Source: CAZSPL01 sp964608735 (GTDB taxonomy: Bacteria > JAJVIF01 > JAPKYR01 > CAZSPL01). Taken from it: a stretch of DNA of 47,040 nt. The position numbers and the translations under genes were made by a program. Below the pieces are notes generated by a model. The model was not told the DNA's origin. It saw only the letters and a list, made by a program, of their open reading frames with translations, and made no database searches. The stretch is taken from the NCBI GenBank assembly GCA_964608735.1, contig CAZSPL010000006.1, positions 1 through 47,040 of the forward strand, written 5' to 3'. This document shows, in pieces, positions 34,899-43,206 of this stretch (position 1 is its first letter; the number at the start of each line of letters is the position of its first letter).

Positions 34899-35478
34899 AC
34901 TCGAACTGGCGTTTGATGTATTGCACATAGACCGCGGCGGCGGGGTTGTGGCCGAGCACGCGGTCCTTCGCGATGAGGGTGGTTACCGGCGCCGCCGAAT
35001 GCATGGTGAACAGCGCGTCGTGACCCACGCACAACCCGCAGATGACATTCAGCCCGCAGCCCGCGTCGTTGAGCATCTTCGCCTGGCCAACCGGGTTGCA
35101 CATCACTTCGATATCTTCATCGGGATGAATCTGCTCCAGCGCGAATTCCTTCTTGGCGATGCCGCAATTCTTGCAGCAGATGGAGACGACGTCGAAATGC
35201 CGCGAGAGGATTTCGGCGACCGCCCCGGCTTCCGATGCCAGCCCGATGCAGAACGCGAGGCCGATTTTCTTCACGCCGAGTTCTTTCGCGAAGTAGATGA
35301 TTTCGCCAAGGCGGTTTTCCTTGCGGTAGTGGCGCGCCTCGATTGCCGATGCCGCCCTGAAGAGCGCGTCGATGCGTTCGTCGCGGTACATCCCGCGCAC
35401 CTCATCGGCGACGCCGTAGCAGTCCTTCCCGTTTTTGCATTCCTTCGTTCCGCACTGGGCGCACTTCGCATCGGGCAT
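34897..35478 (-). CDS. DUF1847 cysteine-rich metal-binding protein
   Basis: 193 residues rich in cysteine. The N-terminus has Cys6, Cys9, Cys14 and Cys20 in a spacing suited to a metal or Fe-S site, and further cysteines follow in SICCKNCG and CGLNVICGLC. The segment GVKKIGLAFCIGLA and the C-terminal LIAKDRVLGHNP-AAVY match the DUF1847 family, proteins of unknown function usually found in anaerobes. It follows the AOR and class II aldolase genes in the same direction, but a nested inverted repeat of about 190 bases intervenes, so co-transcription is doubtful. A role in metal or cofactor supply for the AOR is only a guess. Confidence 0.82.
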   Translation of the reverse strand: MPDAKCAQCGTKECKNGKDCYGVADEVRGMYRDERIDALFRAASAIEARHYRKENRLGEIIYFAKELGVKKIGLAFCIGLASEAGAVAEILSRHFDVVSICCKNCGIAKKEFALEQIHPDEDIEVMCNPVGQAKMLNDAGCGLNVICGLCVGHDALFTMHSAAPVTTLIAKDRVLGHNPAAAVYVQYIKRQFE

Positions 35479-35492
35479 GATGTCGCTCCTTT

Positions 35493-35683
35493 AAAAAAGT
35501 AGGGACAGTGGGCCTGTTAAAAAGTCGGGTAGCGCGTATCTATTCGCACTCTTGTGCGACGGCTTAGCTGTGATGCGCGCATCATTCCTCGCTGCGCTCG
35601 GAACTCCCGTAAAGCGGGAGATAGATACGCGCTACCCGAACGTATGAAATATATTTTCAACAGCCCCACTGTCCCGACTTTTC
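35493..35683. repeat. Composite nested inverted repeat (MITE-like), GGGACAGT ends
   Basis: Outer arms AAAAAAGTAGGGACAGTGGG (35493-35512) and its near-complement (35664-35683) enclose a perfect 19-bp inverted repeat (35525-35543 with 35621-35639, starting TCGGGTAGCGCG). Inside are hairpins TCGCAC/GTGCGA (35544-35559), palindrome GATGCGCGCATC (35572-35583) and CTCCCG/CGGGAG (35604-35620). No reading frame. The structure resembles a non-autonomous mobile element. The right end abuts the stop codon of the class II aldolase gene. Confidence 0.85.
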
Positions 35684-37096
35684 TTATTGCGTCTCCGGTT
35701 CGTAGAATTCCACGGGCGGGGCGTCGTTCAGGCGATGCGCGAGCGCGACGTCGAGCCGGAATCTCGCGATTGCCTCTCCCGACGACACATGATGCGCCGC
35801 CTGTTCGAGGGTCACGTTCCCGACTCCAATCGCGCCGATTCCCGCGATGAAACACGCCCCCTTGTGCAGGCGGAGCATGTCGAGGACGGCATCATAAGGC
35901 GCGTTCGAGTTGACCAGTCCCACGCGCGGATTGAGATAGACCGCTTCGGCATCGATGGGCTTGACGACCGGATGTTCCGCGCGGCTCGAATAATCGATGG
36001 AGACTGAATTGGGATCGGTGAGGGCATCGATGCCGAACCGCTGGGCGATGAGGGCCATCGATTCGGCCGATGCAAGCGGGCTCATTGTAATCATGCACGC
36101 CTTGTTGTTGGTATCACGATAAATCGTCTTGTGAAGCGCGAGCTCATAATCGTCATCGTCACCGGGTGCGATGGGGATACGCATTATGGATATTTCCAAT
36201 CCCTCCGGGGCCGACGCAAGCGGGCAGTAGAGCATCTCGCCCTCGGTAATCATCTCGCTCATAGAGCCGGTGCCGTAGGGCGAAATCGCCTGGTAGAAAT
36301 TGAACTGCGCGCGCTCCTTGAATGCATCGATCGTCGCGTTGTCCTTCGTATCATACCGGCCCATTTCACCGGGATTGAAACCTTTCACTTTTTGAGGATA
36401 GATTGATTCTCTGCCTTCCCTCCGGATGCGTCGCGCGACGGCGGTCGTGTCGACGCCGCGGAACCGGGCGTTCATGAGGAGTTTGGCGGATGCATCGACG
36501 AGGGTCAACACGTGCAGGCATTCTTCGAGCGATGCGCCGCGGGCGAACGGCCCGTGTCCCTTGACGAGGGTGACACTGTTGTCGGCGAGGTATTTCGGGA
36601 TACGCTTCTCCATCTCGATGGAGCCGACTGGTTCGAGATATGTTCCGGACGGGACTTTGCCCAAAAGCGCCGCGCCGATGAAGTCAACCGGTTGGAAGAT
36701 GAATTCGTCGGTGCCGTCGACTTCGCCTTCATATATGAGGAAATTCTGTTTCTCCTTCGAATCGAACGACACCGAAATCGCCGAGCGGTAATGCGCATGG
36801 ATTGCCGCTTCGACTCCGGTCAGGCTCATGATTCGGCGGTGTATGGTGGATTCGGTCGACGCGCGCGCATCGCCCCAACTCACACGCGAGAATTTCAGCG
36901 GTACGATGTCGCTCCTGATAAGCGCGCCGATTTGCGCCCCCGACGCGGTGAGGTGGAATGTGTCGCGGTCTACGGGATCGCGCATGCCGATGTTGCCGCT
37001 GTGGGTATTGTTTCCGAGCGTGAGCATTATCGCGCGCCCGATGTCGCGCATCAGCGGGAAAATCGATTCGACGGGATTTTCAGGGCATACGTTCAT
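35684..37096 (-). CDS. Class II aldolase/adducin family protein with C-terminal extension
   Basis: 470 residues. The first half is a class II (zinc) aldolase domain: NNTHSGNIGMR (29-39) for phosphate binding, Glu82 in TESTIH as the catalytic acid position, His100 and His102 in IHAHY, and His181 in VKGHGPFA as the metal ligands. The second half, from about 240, is not part of a plain fuculose-phosphate-type aldolase (about 215 residues); its end (GIGAIGVGNVTLEQAAHHV) resembles the C-terminal segment of longer aldolase proteins. It should cleave a sugar phosphate or related hydroxy-ketone to DHAP or pyruvate plus an aldehyde. Its ATG overlaps the AOR stop (TGATG), so the two are translationally coupled. 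Confidence 0.85.
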   Translation of the reverse strand: MNVCPENPVESIFPLMRDIGRAIMLTLGNNTHSGNIGMRDPVDRDTFHLTASGAQIGALIRSDIVPLKFSRVSWGDARASTESTIHRRIMSLTGVEAAIHAHYRSAISVSFDSKEKQNFLIYEGEVDGTDEFIFQPVDFIGAALLGKVPSGTYLEPVGSIEMEKRIPKYLADNSVTLVKGHGPFARGASLEECLHVLTLVDASAKLLMNARFRGVDTTAVARRIRREGRESIYPQKVKGFNPGEMGRYDTKDNATIDAFKERAQFNFYQAISPYGTGSMSEMITEGEMLYCPLASAPEGLEISIMRIPIAPGDDDDYELALHKTIYRDTNNKACMITMSPLASAESMALIAQRFGIDALTDPNSVSIDYSSRAEHPVVKPIDAEAVYLNPRVGLVNSNAPYDAVLDMLRLHKGACFIAGIGAIGVGNVTLEQAAHHVSSGEAIARFRLDVALAHRLNDAPPVEFYEPETQ

Positions 37097-39150
37097 CAGG
37101 GTCTCACGTCGTTAAGGAATATTTCCCACGCGGGACGCATCCTCAAGCCCTTGAAATCAAATATATCACTAAGCCCGAGTTCGTCAAGGGTCGCGTCGGT
37201 GGGATGTCCGTTTTCATCCCAGCCCATCGCGGCGTAATACTCGGCGCGCATCGCGGCGAATTCATCGCGGTCGCAGACCATTTCTTTTCCCTCGACCATT
37301 ATCGGCTCGTTGTAAAATCTCTCCGGAAGCCGGTCATCGTCTTTGTTCATCCCGCACAGGATGTTGAACATGCGTTCGAGGGTGATGGTCCGACGCGCCG
37401 CCTTTTCGAGGTCGCTCGAGTTGTAATCAAGCCCGGTGACGTCATTGAACATATTGGCGAACTCATCGAGGGTCACGGAGAATCCGGCGAACGCGCATAC
37501 GCCGAGGATGTCATAGGCGGTGTTGTGATAGGCGGCATTCCTCGCGACCAGCGCGGCGCCTTCGGCCTTGGTGCCGGGGAATTCGCCATAGCCCGCGCAG
37601 AACGCAATCGGCGCGGAATATCCGCCTTGCAGGTGGCATGCGCCTCGCGCGCTGAGCATATATGAGAGGGCCTGCGTCCATGTCGCGCGCGGGTCGTATG
37701 CCGGCATCTCCATTCCCTTGACGGTCATCGCGCATTCGGGATGCCCGTAGCGTTTGGCGAGACGCATCGCGCCCTGGGCTATGTATCTGCCAATTTCATG
37801 TTCGAGCGTAAATTTATTCGTTTTCAAATCATCTTTATAATTGAAGGTAGATTTTATTAACGGAATAAGGCATTTCGTATTCCCGAACACCGGTTTGCCA
37901 TGCTTCCCGACGAAATCAGCGCAGTCGTCGATGAGCATTGCTTCATCGGGGGTTCGTTCTCCCTCGGACTTCGCGCTCACGATTTCATATATTTCCATCA
38001 GGGTCGCGATGGTGCCACCCATGGAAATCGTATCGAAGCCGTAACGGTTGCAGAGGTAATTCGCGCGGGTGATTATATCGAGGTCGTAGATATCGAGATT
38101 CGCGCCGAGGAGTGATACAGTTTCGAATTCCGGCCCCTCGCCCGATTCGGTGACATCGCCGCTTGCCCCGATGATTTGCGTACGGCGCGTGCATCCGATG
38201 GGGCAGTTGTAGCATGCCGCGCGTTTCACTTTCACTGACGGGTGATCGAGAAATGCTTCGCCCCTTATCCGATTGAGCTTGTCGGGGTCGTGGCAGTTGT
38301 CCTGAAAATTGCGATGGATGAGTTCGTCATACTGCGCGAGCATTCCCATCAGGCCGTTGGTTCCCATAGATGAAAGTATCCCGAACTGTTCCGGCGGTTT
38401 GGTGAGTTTGCCCATGCGAAGTTTCGCGAGCGCCTTGTATACCGAGCCGGAGATATTTTTCGGCTTCAGCATATCGGGATGCGCGGTTTCAACCTGCTTC
38501 GAGCCTTCGACCACAATGGCGAAGATAAATTTCGATGCGAACACCGCGCCGCCGCCGCCTCGTCCGAGCGCGCGTCCGCGGTCGTTGATAATTGCGGCGA
38601 TAGGGGATTTTTGCCATCCCGCTGCGCCGGTGGTCATCACTTTCACCCCGCGGCCGTATTTTCTTTCGATTGCATTTGTGGTCTTTTCGACAGAGCCGAA
38701 AATCGAAATCAACGGATACTCGAACCGCACGCCGTTCTCATCGATGTGCAGCTCGACAAAGTCAGCCGGTTTGCCTGTTATCACGAGGGCATCATAACCG
38801 GCACGCTTGAATTCAACTCCCCATTTCCCGCCGGAATCAGATGAGCCGATTCCGCCGGTGAGCGGTGATTTGAACTCGGCGTGGTATCGCGCGCACGTGG
38901 GAACGGGCGTGCCGTTCAGCGGCGATGTCGCGAACACCAGCACATTGTCGGGGCTGAGGGGATCAATCTGGGCGATTGGATTCTCGTATTCATCTCGCTG
39001 CTTGAGTATATAACTCATAAGCAGCGCAGTACCGAGCCCGCGTCCGCCGATGAACATCGATGCAAGTTCCGGCGGCGTGGGATAGCGCCGCCACGTTTTC
39101 GTCGTGAGGTCGACTTCGAGGATATTTCCCATGTAACCTTTTGGAAGCAT
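37096..39150 (-). CDS. Tungsten-containing aldehyde:ferredoxin oxidoreductase (AOR family)
   Basis: 684 residues. The N-terminal domain has GGRGLG (35-40) and the R-x-H-A-E-F-K-S-P-L-T-G-G pattern (88-100) for pterin binding. The [4Fe-4S] cluster ligands are Cys313, Cys316 and Cys320 in ACYNCPIGC, with Cys552 in LGVCAF as the fourth, the layout of Pyrococcus AOR. These enzymes oxidise aldehydes to acids with reduction of ferredoxin in the cytoplasm of anaerobes. The gene starts three bases after the pgi stop and overlaps the aldolase gene by one base, so it may oxidise the aldehyde released by that aldolase. The exact substrate is unknown. Confidence 0.92.
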   Translation of the reverse strand: MLPKGYMGNILEVDLTTKTWRRYPTPPELASMFIGGRGLGTALLMSYILKQRDEYENPIAQIDPLSPDNVLVFATSPLNGTPVPTCARYHAEFKSPLTGGIGSSDSGGKWGVEFKRAGYDALVITGKPADFVELHIDENGVRFEYPLISIFGSVEKTTNAIERKYGRGVKVMTTGAAGWQKSPIAAIINDRGRALGRGGGGAVFASKFIFAIVVEGSKQVETAHPDMLKPKNISGSVYKALAKLRMGKLTKPPEQFGILSSMGTNGLMGMLAQYDELIHRNFQDNCHDPDKLNRIRGEAFLDHPSVKVKRAACYNCPIGCTRRTQIIGASGDVTESGEGPEFETVSLLGANLDIYDLDIITRANYLCNRYGFDTISMGGTIATLMEIYEIVSAKSEGERTPDEAMLIDDCADFVGKHGKPVFGNTKCLIPLIKSTFNYKDDLKTNKFTLEHEIGRYIAQGAMRLAKRYGHPECAMTVKGMEMPAYDPRATWTQALSYMLSARGACHLQGGYSAPIAFCAGYGEFPGTKAEGAALVARNAAYHNTAYDILGVCAFAGFSVTLDEFANMFNDVTGLDYNSSDLEKAARRTITLERMFNILCGMNKDDDRLPERFYNEPIMVEGKEMVCDRDEFAAMRAEYYAAMGWDENGHPTDATLDELGLSDIFDFKGLRMRPAWEIFLNDVRP

Positions 39151-39153
39151 TAT

Positions 39154-40506
39154 TTATCCGGCGTCCATTCTACCACGCAGCTTCGCGCCTTCCTCCTCGA
39201 AACCGGGTTTGCCCAGAAGCGCGAACATGTTCCGCTTGTACACCTCGACCCCCGGCTGGTCGAACGGGTTGGTGCCCGCGAGGTAGCCCGTAAGGGCGAT
39301 GGAATATTCGAAGAAGTAAATCAGCCATCCGAGATGATACGCGTCGAGCTTCGGGATGTGTATCGCGAGATTCGGGCACCCGCCGTCGGCATGGGCCATT
39401 CGCGTCGCGTCCTCGGCGGTCTTGTTGATATCGGCGATGCGGCGTCGGGCGAGATACGACAACCCGTCGTCGGCATCGGTGCCTTTCATTTCGGGAATCG
39501 CGAGCGCGGATTCGCCTTCGTCGATGGACAAAAATGTCTCGAATAAAATCCGCGGGCCGTCCTGTATCCACTGCCCGAGTGAGTGCAGGTCGCGCGAGAA
39601 TGAGGCTCCCGCCGGGAAAAGGCCCGAATGCTGTTTGCCGTCGGATTCACCAGCGAGTTGTTTCCACCATTCGATGAACTGCTCGATTCGCGGCTCGAAT
39701 GCGGCGAGGAGTTCGATGGGGATTTTTTTTGCGAACATGATATGGCGTATCGCGGCGTAGAACATGGCGGGATTGCTTTCGATGCCGCTTTCCGCGCATG
39801 CCCGGGCGCAATCGGTTGCCCCATCGAGAAGCGCGTCGATGTCGATACCCGCATAGGCGAGGGGGAACAATCCGACGGGGGTGAGTACGCTGAACCGTCC
39901 GCCGACATCGTCGGGAACGATGAACGACTCCCATCCCTCGGCGTCGGCGAGTTCCCTCAGCGCGCCTTTCGCGGCGTCGGTGGTGGCGACGATAAGCCGC
40001 CGGGCATCCGCGCCACGCTTTTCCAATGCTATCCTCAGCAGCCTGAACGCGATCGAAGGCTCGGTGGTGGTGCCGGATTTGCTTATCACGTTGATGCCGA
40101 ACCGCGAATCACCGAGTGATGTCATGAGGTCGGTGAGATAGTGCGCCGACATGTTGATGCCGGCGAATTTCAATGGATAACGCGCATCGGGCGGGCGGAG
40201 GGCTTCATAGCAGGCGCGCGAGCCGAGGTATGAGCCGCCGATACCGATGACGACGAGGGTGTCGGTGTCGCGCCGGAGTTTCGATGCTGCGTCATGAAGG
40301 CGCGCGAGTTCGCCGGGGGGATTCATGGCGGACGGGTCGAGCCATCCGAGGAAATCCGCGCCCGCGCCGGTCTTTGATTGAAGCAGGCGCGCGGCGTCAT
40401 TGAGCTTGCCGGTGAGGGCGGATATCTCGTCGCCGGTGATGTGGCTCCGCATGAGGGATGCGTCTATGCGAATGTGATTACCATCGAAAGCGCGGATGTA
40501 GTTCAT
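39154..40506 (-). CDS. pgi: Glucose-6-phosphate isomerase
   Basis: 450 residues, the short bacterial type. VVIGIGGSYLGS (85-96), VISKSGTTTEP (140-150), the GGRFSVLTPVGLFPLA signature (202-217) and the C-terminal NPFDQPGVEVYK (413-424, active-site Lys424) are all present. It interconverts glucose 6-phosphate and fructose 6-phosphate. The stretch GQWIQDG (311-317) has Asp316 where I recall Glu as the catalytic base in Bacillus-type enzymes (GQYVQEG). The ATG at 40506 is preferred over TTG at 40509 because GGAGGGG is spaced well from it. It is the first gene of a tight operon with AOR and the class II aldolase, an unusual setting for pgi. Confidence 0.93.
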   Translation of the reverse strand: MNYIRAFDGNHIRIDASLMRSHITGDEISALTGKLNDAARLLQSKTGAGADFLGWLDPSAMNPPGELARLHDAASKLRRDTDTLVVIGIGGSYLGSRACYEALRPPDARYPLKFAGINMSAHYLTDLMTSLGDSRFGINVISKSGTTTEPSIAFRLLRIALEKRGADARRLIVATTDAAKGALRELADAEGWESFIVPDDVGGRFSVLTPVGLFPLAYAGIDIDALLDGATDCARACAESGIESNPAMFYAAIRHIMFAKKIPIELLAAFEPRIEQFIEWWKQLAGESDGKQHSGLFPAGASFSRDLHSLGQWIQDGPRILFETFLSIDEGESALAIPEMKGTDADDGLSYLARRRIADINKTAEDATRMAHADGGCPNLAIHIPKLDAYHLGWLIYFFEYSIALTGYLAGTNPFDQPGVEVYKRNMFALLGKPGFEEEGAKLRGRMDAG

Positions 40507-40571
40507 CAAGTCCCCTCCGGGAGATTTCAGGATGTGGATATTGTACTAAATTCCGAGGCCCCCCCCTTAAT

Positions 40572-40624
40572 CCCCCCCACGCTAAGGCGTGGGGGGGAGA
40601 TTAGAGAAGATGAGCGTGGGGGGG
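40572..40624. repeat. Poly-C/poly-G hairpin and direct repeat
   Basis: CCCCCCCACGC (about 40572-40582) pairs perfectly with GCGTGGGGGGG (40587-40597) around TAAG; the right arm is repeated at 40614-40624. It lies in the divergent gap upstream of pgi and of the lipoprotein at 40752. Coordinates may be off by one because of the homopolymer runs. Confidence 0.6.
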
Positions 40625-40751
40625 AAGATATGAGCTTGCGGAGTGCGGGGGGAGATAGCTGTCGTAGCACTTATTGGTGACCATGCGATGACGCTTTAAT
40701 CCCCGAAAAATGTTAGATTATCGGTATAGATTTCCGATAGCAGAGGAAACG

Positions 40752-42092
40752 ATGAAGAAAAATCCGGGAATTACCGAGATCCTCCTCCTTGCGTGTATTG
40801 TTGCGATTTTCGTTTTCAGCGGATGCAACGGGAAGCCCGCCGGGGATGACGGGCAGAAGCCCGCGAAGCCCGGCACCGATGATTCATCGGACGGGACCGC
40901 GAAAGCAGCATCGGCGTTTGCCAAAGGGCACGATTATTTCATCTTCGAGTTCGGCAACTGGGGCGGAACTCTCGGCAATACACCATCGTCCGGCGGCGAT
41001 ACCACGCTGAATGTCATCGATGCCGAGACCGGGAAATGGGCGTGGTGGGAGGACACGGTGCAGGGACGTCGTCAGATGCTTTCCCCCGACGGCTCGATGA
41101 TATTGTATGCCGACGTTCCCGAGTCGAAGGAACAGCTTGTGATAAGGCTCACCGACAGGCTCACCGGCGCAGCCAACTGGGAAACATATATCGACGCCGC
41201 CGGGATGAACTGGTCGACGCGGATAGAGAATACATACTGGGCGCTGGACAAGGGGCTTATCGTGGTCGACATCAAATCGGTTTTCTATGCCGGGCGGAAA
41301 CCCGACCCCACCGGGCGTTCCGTGCACCAGTTGTGGTGGCTGGTTTCATTCGATGCCGAAACCGGCGAACAGGTCGCGCGCTATGATGTTATCTCCGAGG
41401 AAGCGAAGGGCGATTCGAGCGCGCCTATCTTTTCGCATGGGCAGTATGCGGGCGGGCGGATATTCCTCAACATTCCCGGATACCCGATCAACGACTTCTC
41501 GCCGTATGCGAGTATGGATGTCGCGACGAAATTCGATATATACGGGATAGATGTCGTCACCGGTGAAGCGCTCAAGGTCGATATGCGTGGATTGCTCGGC
41601 ACGCCCGCATCGGCGAGATTTTATGTCAACGACGCTGCGACGAGCATCATCGCGCTCGTGGAAGACCTCGACGAAGAGAACGACCCGCGCCCGCAGGGGG
41701 GGTCGATAGTGAAGATCGATATCGCGTCGGGGGAGTGGATGCCGATACTCGAAGCGGACAGTAAATCGGTGTATGCACTGCGCGGGGCGACGCCCGACGG
41801 GAGCGCGATATTATATACGAAACATCAGCTGACCGAAGCCGCCTTCGATTCAAGCCACATGGTTATGTATCTCGACACCGGCCGGACGGTGCAACTTCCC
41901 ATCCAGGGACTGCTTAACCAGCTGTGGATAAGCCCGTCGGCGAAATATGCCGCGTTCGCCGACCTTCTGCGCCTGAAGGTAATCCAGCTCATCGACATTG
42001 ACAGCGGCGAGATGAAGGAGATAGCGCGCATGTCGGATATCGGCGCGCCGCGTCCAATAGGATTCCTCGGCGGCCTCGGCAACGGCCAGTAA
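40752..42092 (+). CDS. Propeller-like lipoprotein
   Basis: 446 residues from the ATG at 40752 (AGAGG five bases upstream). The signal peptide ends in the lipobox F-S-G-C and is followed by a low-complexity linker rich in Gly, Asp, Lys and Ser (about 27-55). The remaining residues carry repeated strands of a beta-propeller (MLSPDGSMILYADV, LWISPSAKYAAFADL, VIQLIDIDSGEMKEIA), similar to TolB/WD40-like sensors. A small hairpin (TATCGG/CCGATA, 40719-40739) lies in its leader. The stop is followed closely by the second copy of the 23-bp hairpin repeat. Surface protein of unknown ligand. Confidence 0.8.
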   Translation: MKKNPGITEILLLACIVAIFVFSGCNGKPAGDDGQKPAKPGTDDSSDGTAKAASAFAKGHDYFIFEFGNWGGTLGNTPSSGGDTTLNVIDAETGKWAWWEDTVQGRRQMLSPDGSMILYADVPESKEQLVIRLTDRLTGAANWETYIDAAGMNWSTRIENTYWALDKGLIVVDIKSVFYAGRKPDPTGRSVHQLWWLVSFDAETGEQVARYDVISEEAKGDSSAPIFSHGQYAGGRIFLNIPGYPINDFSPYASMDVATKFDIYGIDVVTGEALKVDMRGLLGTPASARFYVNDAATSIIALVEDLDEENDPRPQGGSIVKIDIASGEWMPILEADSKSVYALRGATPDGSAILYTKHQLTEAAFDSSHMVMYLDTGRTVQLPIQGLLNQLWISPSAKYAAFADLLRLKVIQLIDIDSGEMKEIARMSDIGAPRPIGFLGGLGNGQ

Positions 42093-42096
42093 TTGG

Positions 42097-42119
42097 GGGC
42101 TGGCAGCCCGCGGTCCCAG
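42097..42119 (+). repeat. 23-bp GC-rich hairpin repeat, copy 2
   Basis: Identical over 23 bases to 28384-28406 and, like it, placed right after the stop codon (here five bases) of a propeller-like lipoprotein and in the same orientation as the gene. Confidence 0.65.
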
Positions 42120-42152
42120 TGCACACATTCATCCGCCCGCGGGTTCATGCTA

Positions 42153-42180
42153 TTGACTAAAAGCTGTTATCCGTTAACAT
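42153..42180 (+). promoter_or_regulatory. Candidate promoter of the methyltransferase-antiporter operon
   Basis: TTGACT (42153-42158), a 16-base spacer and TAACAT (42175-42180), about 22 bases before the ATG at 42202, with AAAGGG in between. Confidence 0.45.
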
Positions 42181-42201
42181 TTAAAGGGATACCGCCTGGT
42201 T

Positions 42202-43206
42202 ATGAAGCTACGTCTTCTCGAATATCTCGCCTGTCCCGAGCATCCGGATGATTTCCTCCAGTTGCGAAGGGGCCACGTCGCCAAGCTGTTCGAACTCGGT
42301 ATAGAGGTCGGCTCGCCGTTGTGCCGCTACTACTGCGGACTCGGGCAGGGTCGCCTCGAAGACCTTCCCGAGGGATTCGTACCGGACTGCCAGTCATGCA
42401 TCTCGATGGACATACAGTGGGGAGTGCTTACCTGCCCGGTATGCGGCGGTTTCTACGGGTTGTATGAAGGCGTGCCGATAATCTCGAAATTTTTTCCGAG
42501 GGGCACCGATCCGGCCGCCGACCGGCTCGCCGCCGAATACAATTTCGGCGCATCGAGGAGCATGGAGTATCGAAGACGCGGGCCGTTCGCATCGTTCGCC
42601 GACCGGTTCGAAGCGAATTTCCTCGCGGAAAACATCGACCTCGAATCGATCAATTCCGTTCTGTTCCTCGGTGCCGCGAGCGGTATGGTTCTCGATGCGC
42701 TATGCAACATATGCATCGAGGTCGTGGTCGCGTCGGAGGAACCGCATGAGCTGCTTCGCCGACGGGACAGCGAGCTGCTGAACCCGTCGAGGCTCGAATT
42801 CTATCTCGTGACCGGCACGGACCTGGCGGGAATACGGGATGATTCATTCGACCTCGTCGTCGCCGGCTACAGGCTCTACGGGCCGCGGGGATTCATCGCG
42901 CCGCCCGTCGCCGACCTCGCGCGGGTCACGCGCAAGGGCGGTACCGTGGCGATGATGCTCTACAGGGACAACCTCTACAAGCGGCTCTTCCGCCTGTGCG
43001 AAGGCGAATGCGTCGGACGCGGGGAGGGCGCGAATGCGTTGAATGATTTCCTCGAGCAACTGGCTTCTGAAATGAGCGGGATGGAAATAAAGCACGTCGT
43101 TTCAAACATTTACGATCTCGTTCTCCTTACCCACAGGCAGGAGGATGCGGCGGATATCGTCACGGCGTTCCATGGGGATGACGCGGAGGCCATGATAAAT
43201 GCTTAG
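42202..43206 (+). CDS. Trm112-like zinc ribbon fused to a SAM-dependent methyltransferase
   Basis: 334 residues. The N-terminus (LLEYLACPEHP ... LTCPVCGGFYGLYEGVPII) looks like the Trm112/YcaR zinc-ribbon module that often precedes methyltransferases, with Cys pairs at 63/66 and 78/81 and further Cys at 11, 41 and 45. The stretch between the zinc parts is unusually long. A class I methyltransferase fold follows from about 148: VLFLGAASGMVLDAL (motif I), SFDLVVAGYRLYGP and VTRKGGTVAMMLYRD. The substrate is unknown. Motif I reads GAASG where GxGxG is usual, so SAM binding may be weakened or lost. It overlaps the antiporter gene by eight bases. Confidence 0.75.
   Translation: MKLRLLEYLACPEHPDDFLQLRRGHVAKLFELGIEVGSPLCRYYCGLGQGRLEDLPEGFVPDCQSCISMDIQWGVLTCPVCGGFYGLYEGVPIISKFFPRGTDPAADRLAAEYNFGASRSMEYRRRGPFASFADRFEANFLAENIDLESINSVLFLGAASGMVLDALCNICIEVVVASEEPHELLRRRDSELLNPSRLEFYLVTGTDLAGIRDDSFDLVVAGYRLYGPRGFIAPPVADLARVTRKGGTVAMMLYRDNLYKRLFRLCEGECVGRGEGANALNDFLEQLASEMSGMEIKHVVSNIYDLVLLTHRQEDAADIVTAFHGDDAEAMINA

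Noticed and set aside
30425..35683. CRISPR array
   Set aside because: The repeats are few, irregularly spaced by whole genes and partly inverted, and no cas genes are present.
29491..37096. Integron-like gene cassette array
   Set aside because: Same-strand genes with a repeat at each stop look cassette-like, but the repeats lack attC core and R/L box structure, there is no integrase, and one of the genes (34301) has no such repeat.
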